Origin: Trogon surrucura | Taxonomy: Eukaryota > Chordata > Aves > Trogoniformes > Trogonidae | Assembly: GCA_020746105.1 (NCBI GenBank) | Contig: CM036624.1 | Coordinates: 22,962,084 to 23,026,083 of the forward strand | Length of the DNA: 64,000 nucleotides | Direction: 5' to 3' | Shown here: positions 60,509-64,000 of the stretch, one piece after another | Layout: every line of letters begins with the position of its first letter | How positions within the stretch are numbered: position 1 is the first letter of the stretch | The notes under the pieces: model-generated | Told to the model about the DNA's origin: nothing | Database searches by the model: none | Seen by the model: the letters and a program-made list of their open reading frames with translations, nothing else | Program-made: the position numbers and the translations under genes

Positions 60509-61489
60509 GCACCCAAACCAAACCCAAGCAAAGTGGCCTTGATTTAGTTAAGTAGCTATTTTAAGACCTTGTTGCCATTATAATTTGAGGCAAGTAGAAA
60601 TCGTCTTGCACTGTATCCGTCGCAGATCCAGGGGTAAGGAGGTTTGTCAGCGTTTGAAAATTTTTTAGTTGTCCTTATTCCAAGGATGGAGCTTTAGTTT
60701 CTCTTTAATGGACCTAAAATTAAATGTCGGCATCTCTAGCAGAGTTTACTCTCCCGGCAAGAGGTGTGGTAAATTTCACAAAACAACAAAGAGGGAGAGA
60801 AGGAGGGAGTTAATGCATTAGCTGTTTAAAACATAACCAGCCTGGCTTTCACTTTAGTTGTTCTGAAGGAAACAGCCACCATTTCTGTGCAAATGCAAAC
60901 ACACAATTCTGTGTGGATGGGGAGGGAGTGATGGTGTGTAAAATATCCGAGATAGGGAAATTACATATGCTTGTAAATAAAATGAGGAAAGCACAATTAT
61001 CTCCCAACGTTATGCCCCGATCGTCCGGCTGATTTTTCTTTTTCTCCCCGAAAAACAGTTCGCAAATTAAAAATAGCATCATGCAGGTGACGGGGCTTAG
61101 AGCCCACATGGAAACCTGAAATTCCCGGTTCACACAAGAAAGGCATAAAAACATGGTCTTCGAAGGGTAATAATTTCTTGTACTTATATCAACGCAGCCA
61201 GTTAGCCAAATATTACTGGTAACATCACAGAAACTTGAGAAGTCCTTTCTACTTGGTAGACTAACAAATTCCCCCCAGCCCATCTTGTAGTGCAGGATCA
61301 AGTCAGGATAGCAGATTTGTGTATTTTCGGATTTCATTTTGTCCTGCGTTGCAAAACTTACACACAAAAATTTACCCGATTTCTACCCTCTTCTCCTCCG
61401 TTTTGGTTTTATTTTTTTAGCTATTGTTATTATTGCTTTTTGTTATTACTATTATTTTATTGGCGAGGGTGGAAATAGCCATTTCTCTC
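60509..61489. other. AT-rich flank of the CpG island, no clear gene
   Basis: Unique sequence with TAAT, GATA and TTTAAAAC motifs. A 172-codon minus-strand frame (60849-61367) has random-looking composition, many Cys and Phe, and no domain. A T/A/C-rich stretch at 61400-61460 precedes the CpG-rich zone. Confidence 0.4.
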
Positions 61490-62650
61490 CCAGCCAAGCC
61501 GAGGTTTTATGTCGGACGCGGTGCCGGCCGCAAGTTTGCGGAGCCCTGGGATACGGGGCGGCTCAGGAGGCAGCCGGGGAGATGTGCGGGGTGTTCGGGC
61601 CCCCCCCCCCCGCTGCAAACCACCCTTTGCCGGGACTGCCTTCCCTCCTACTCAGCCCGCAATCCCTCCTTCCATTCCCCGCGTTTTGGAGAAGAAACCT
61701 CTGTAATCTCGACACAACTGATGCCGGGTTTCTGATGCTTTGCCCACATCGATACCTTGAGGCGGGGGGGTAACTGTGATTAATCAGTTGTGCACATAAA
61801 CGGGGGTTACTTTTCCGAGCTGCGCTAAATGCGCTATTTCCTCGTTTCTGCGAAGAAGCGCTGAATTAAACGCAATTATTTATTTATTAGGGCTGGTTAA
61901 ACAGCAGAAATCCCGTCGCTGGAGAGCTCGGAAAGATTTTCGAAAAAAAGAGGGAAACTCTTATTAATTCTTCGGGGGGGGGAAGGGGGGAGTTAAAACT
62001 AAGGATTTTTCATCGAAGCAATCACAAAACCTCCCGTGCTTAATAGCTCAGCGAGCAGAAAGGCGACACAATGGTGAAATCGCGCTCAGAGGGGTTGGGA
62101 TTTTGTCCCTAGATTGCGAGCTACAATTTAGAAATCAGAGAGGAGACGGGCTGCTCCTCCACCCCCGCCCGACGGGCACAGCCCGCCCAGCACACGGGGA
62201 GAACCTTCCCGGCTGCATTAAACGGAGGAGCCCTGCAAAAGTTTGCCGGTTACTTGAGAAGATTTTTGCACCCCAGGGTTGCTGTTTGTGCCCCGGTTCC
62301 TGCGAGCTACAGGTCCGCGGGGCTGCTCCCAGACAGGCTTTGGGGAGCGAGGAGGGGCTTCCAAGGGGCTCGTGGAATTTTGAGAAGCATCATCTGCCTG
62401 CTCCCCGCTGTCGTCCGTTTCATCTCGTTGTGTTAACTGAATAGGGAAGGTGCCCGTTGAAAACTCGGGAGGTGATGGGCTGGGTGGTGGTGCTCCCTTG
62501 CAGAGTCACCCCAAAAAACCGAGGGAGATTCCCGGTGGGCTTTTCGCGGGATGATGCCCAGACCAGCTTGGGCACGGCATCCCGAAAAAAGCCCCCGAAA
62601 AGCGACAAAGGCAATCAAAGTTCCGAGTTTCGCCCAATCGGTTTCCCGGT
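61490..62650. promoter_or_regulatory. CpG island, left part
   Basis: CpG density rises sharply, for example GTCGGACGCGGTGCCGGCCG at 61511-61530, and dense CpGs at 62140-62640. AT-rich islands with homeodomain cores (61780-61900) lie inside. In vertebrates such CpG-rich zones mark promoters, and very often those of developmental regulators. There is a C12 run at 61600-61611 and a G9-AA-G6 run at 61974-61990. Confidence 0.75.
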
Positions 62651-63539
62651 CTAAAGCGGGTGGTTATTAATTAGACGGTGCAGGGAAGAGGCACTGCGAG
62701 GGGCTCCCTTCCTTCTTGGGGAGCAAGCGGGACTTTGGCGGAGCGGGGGCTGGAATAGATTGGAATAAATTTCAATAGATTCACCCCTTCCTTCTCTTTC
62801 CCGAGACAATCACTTGGTACCCCATAACCCCTGGCAAAAAAAAAAAAAAAAAAAACACAAAACCATGCAATAAAAATAAATACAAGAAAGTTGCACTTGG
62901 AGCCTTCTGGTGTCCTGAGCCAGACCAATCCTCCTTTTTTTTTTTTTTTGGTCAGAATTTGTACAAAATATCAAGCTCAAATTAAAAGGTCCTCTCCCCC
63001 CCCTCTTATTCTTTCTTGTTCCCTTAATTCCTGTCTAAACGGTTTTGCTCTGGGAGAAGAAATCTTTTCTATAGGAGGGAGAGAGGGAAAAAAAAACCTT
63101 CAAGAAGAGAAGGGTATTATTGTTTTAATCCTCTTACCCGCAGTCATTTTAAAACAGGGTGTTTTGGAGCCTGAAATGGCGTCTCGTCTCCCAATCCCAT
63201 CCTAAATCCTCCTGGGCTGGGAGAGAATCTAAAGGCAAGGAGCTGGCATCTATTAGCAATCTCTCTAAAGGCTTTAAACTGCTCTTTCTGCTGCGAAGGC
63301 ATGGCAAAGCTGAAAAGCAAACACTACCACCGCTCCAGTTAGTGAGCTCTGCCAGATAACCAGCCCGACCGCTGGACGGGAAGGTACCTGCGAAAATCCT
63401 GCAGAGGTAGAAAAAGAGAAGGAAAAAAAAAAAAAAGACAAAAAAGAAAAAAAAAAGTAAGAGCTGCTTTTCCACTTTTTACATCCCGAAAATATATTTC
63501 GGAGAAGAGTGTGAAAAAAAAAACTAAAAGGAAGGAGGA
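62651..63539. other. CpG-poorer stretch inside the island with A/T tracts
   Basis: Contains A20 (62836-62855), a T-run at 62935-62949 and purine-rich A/G tracts (63090-63101, 63421-63456). The zone around 63220-63400 is unique and AT-balanced with a splice-donor-like AAGGTACCTG at 63381-63390. Open frames across the tracts are artefacts. Confidence 0.5.
62836..62855. repeat. Poly-A tract (20 A)
   Basis: A pure run of 20 adenines between CpG-rich segments. Confidence 0.9.
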
Positions 63540-63776
63540 CGCATTAACTGGTCGCTCCTTCTCCGCCGAAGCGCCGTGGCCTCCCCTCTTGCCTGCTTTT
63601 CCCACCTTTGCCTTCCCTGTCCCCCCCCGCCCCGCACTGGCGGAGCCGCCCCTGTGCTCCCGACTGCTGGAGCGGAGTTTTCCCAACGGGAAGGGCTGCG
63701 GACCCTTCGCACCCCAGCTCGTCTGATCTCCTTCCGTTATTCCTAATTTTATGTCTCTTTGTCCGGTATCCCCCAG

Positions 63777-63813
63777 TTTAAAAGAGCAGCTGAGCAGTAC
63801 AGCAGACTAAATT
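63777..63813 (+). promoter_or_regulatory. Candidate core promoter: TATA-like box and initiator
   Basis: TTTAAAAG at 63777-63784 differs from the TATA consensus (TATAWAAR) by one base. CTAAATT at 63807-63813 fits the initiator consensus YYANWYY with A+1 at 63809. The first T of the box lies 32 bases upstream of that A, which is the usual spacing. It sits in a CpG-rich zone. Transcription would run to the right, giving a 5' leader of about 169 bases to the ATG at 63978. This could still be chance. Confidence 0.4.
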
Positions 63814-63823
63814 GGGACAGAAA

Positions 63824-63858
63824 GGGGGCCAGGAGGAGGGTGGGGGGGCCGCAGCGGG
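63824..63858 (+). promoter_or_regulatory. G-quadruplex-type G-run cluster
   Basis: Runs of G5, G3, G7 and G3 are separated by short loops within 35 bases on the + strand, just downstream of the candidate initiator. The spacing fits a G-quadruplex motif with one longer loop. In a + transcript it would lie in the 5' leader. Confidence 0.5.
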
Positions 63859-63977
63859 TCTGTAATTAAGGCTGCGAGATTATCCCCCACCAGTACCTCC
63901 ACACAGGAGCCATCGGGAGAGAGGGAAACTTCAGGGTTTGCTGCAGCGTGGTGCTAAGCAGGAGGCGGGGGGGGGGA

Positions 63978-64000
63978 ATGGCTTCCCTCTACTATACCCT
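63978..64000 (+). CDS. Possible start of a coding sequence, cut by the window end
   Basis: An ATG at 63978 in good Kozak context (G at -3, G at +4) follows a G10 run. It reads Met-Ala-Ser-Leu-Tyr-Tyr-Thr before the window ends. The same frame is open upstream to a TAA at 63867, with no earlier ATG. No other ATG occurs between the candidate initiator (63809) and this one, so it would be the first AUG of the transcript. Seven residues are too few to identify a family, and I do not recognise them. It may equally be untranslated leader. Confidence 0.3.

Larger units (their letters stand above)
63540..64000 (+). promoter_or_regulatory. CpG island, right part, promoter-proximal
   Basis: Rich in CpG (GCTCCTTCTCCGCCGAAGCG, CCCGCCCCGCACTGGCGG) with GC-box-like sequence at 63625-63640. 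It carries the TATA-like/initiator pair and the G-runs described separately. The orientation is suggested by those elements and by the start codon near the edge. The island is cut by the window end. Confidence 0.65.

Noticed and set aside
60849-61367. 172-codon minus-strand open frame
   Set aside because: AT-rich region, no domain, Cys/Phe/Ser-heavy random composition, and no transcription signals. A frame of this length is expected about once by chance in a window this size.
63149-63475. Minus-strand frame with a Phe/Leu-rich N-terminus resembling a signal peptide
   Set aside because: The hydrophobic start is the complement of the A/G-rich tract at 63421-63456, so it is a simple-sequence artefact.
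1-64000. CRISPR arrays, bacterial operons, integrated phage or endogenous retrovirus
   Set aside because: No regularly spaced direct repeats, no bacterial gene density, and no paired long terminal repeats or gag/pol-like frames were seen.

Overview
The window looks like avian nuclear DNA. The best evidence is a set of CR1 retrotransposon fragments: a well-preserved 3' piece at 8343-8525, a long decayed piece at 31455-31978, and tails near 13081, 22360, 23438, 34620 and 41963. Several show the bird-type terminal octamer (CATAGAAT on the + strand). L1, Alu and other mammalian repeats were not seen. Older, decayed repeats are also present: MIR-like SINE pieces, and palindromic repeats of a kind I associate with sauropsid genomes.

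I find no protein-coding gene that I can defend across the first 63.7 kb. Open frames are short, lie on both strands, carry no recognisable domain, and have low-complexity or random-looking composition. I see no rRNA, tRNA, CRISPR or bacterial-type feature. The layout reads as an intergenic stretch (a gene desert) with many AT-rich, non-repetitive blocks of about 100-700 bp. These blocks hold clustered homeodomain-type TAATTA cores, E-boxes and, in one case, a perfect CRE. They look like conserved non-coding regulatory elements, but I judge this only by appearance, because I cannot align other genomes.

Region by region: 1-8.3 kb has candidate regulatory blocks, a purine tract and a MIR-like piece. 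8.3-13.1 kb has two CR1 pieces with AT-rich blocks between them. 13-20 kb is mostly plain, with a palindromic old repeat at 15453 and blocks near 16.1, 18.1 and 19.4 kb. 21.4-22.0 kb is a strong candidate element containing a perfect 13-bp-arm inverted repeat. 22-32 kb is repeat-rich. 33-47 kb has scattered candidate elements. 48-52 kb has an old repeat, the longest open frame of the window, a CRE palindrome and a large AT-rich block. 59-60.5 kb is AT-rich and candidate regulatory.

From about 61.5 kb to the right edge the base composition changes to CpG-rich. This looks like a CpG island, and it ends in a plausible + strand core promoter (TATA-like box, initiator, G-quadruplex-type G runs). 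A start codon in good Kozak context lies 23 bases from the window end. The likeliest reading is that the window is the upstream regulatory landscape of a gene, perhaps a developmental regulator, whose coding sequence begins at or just beyond the right edge. I could not name that gene.
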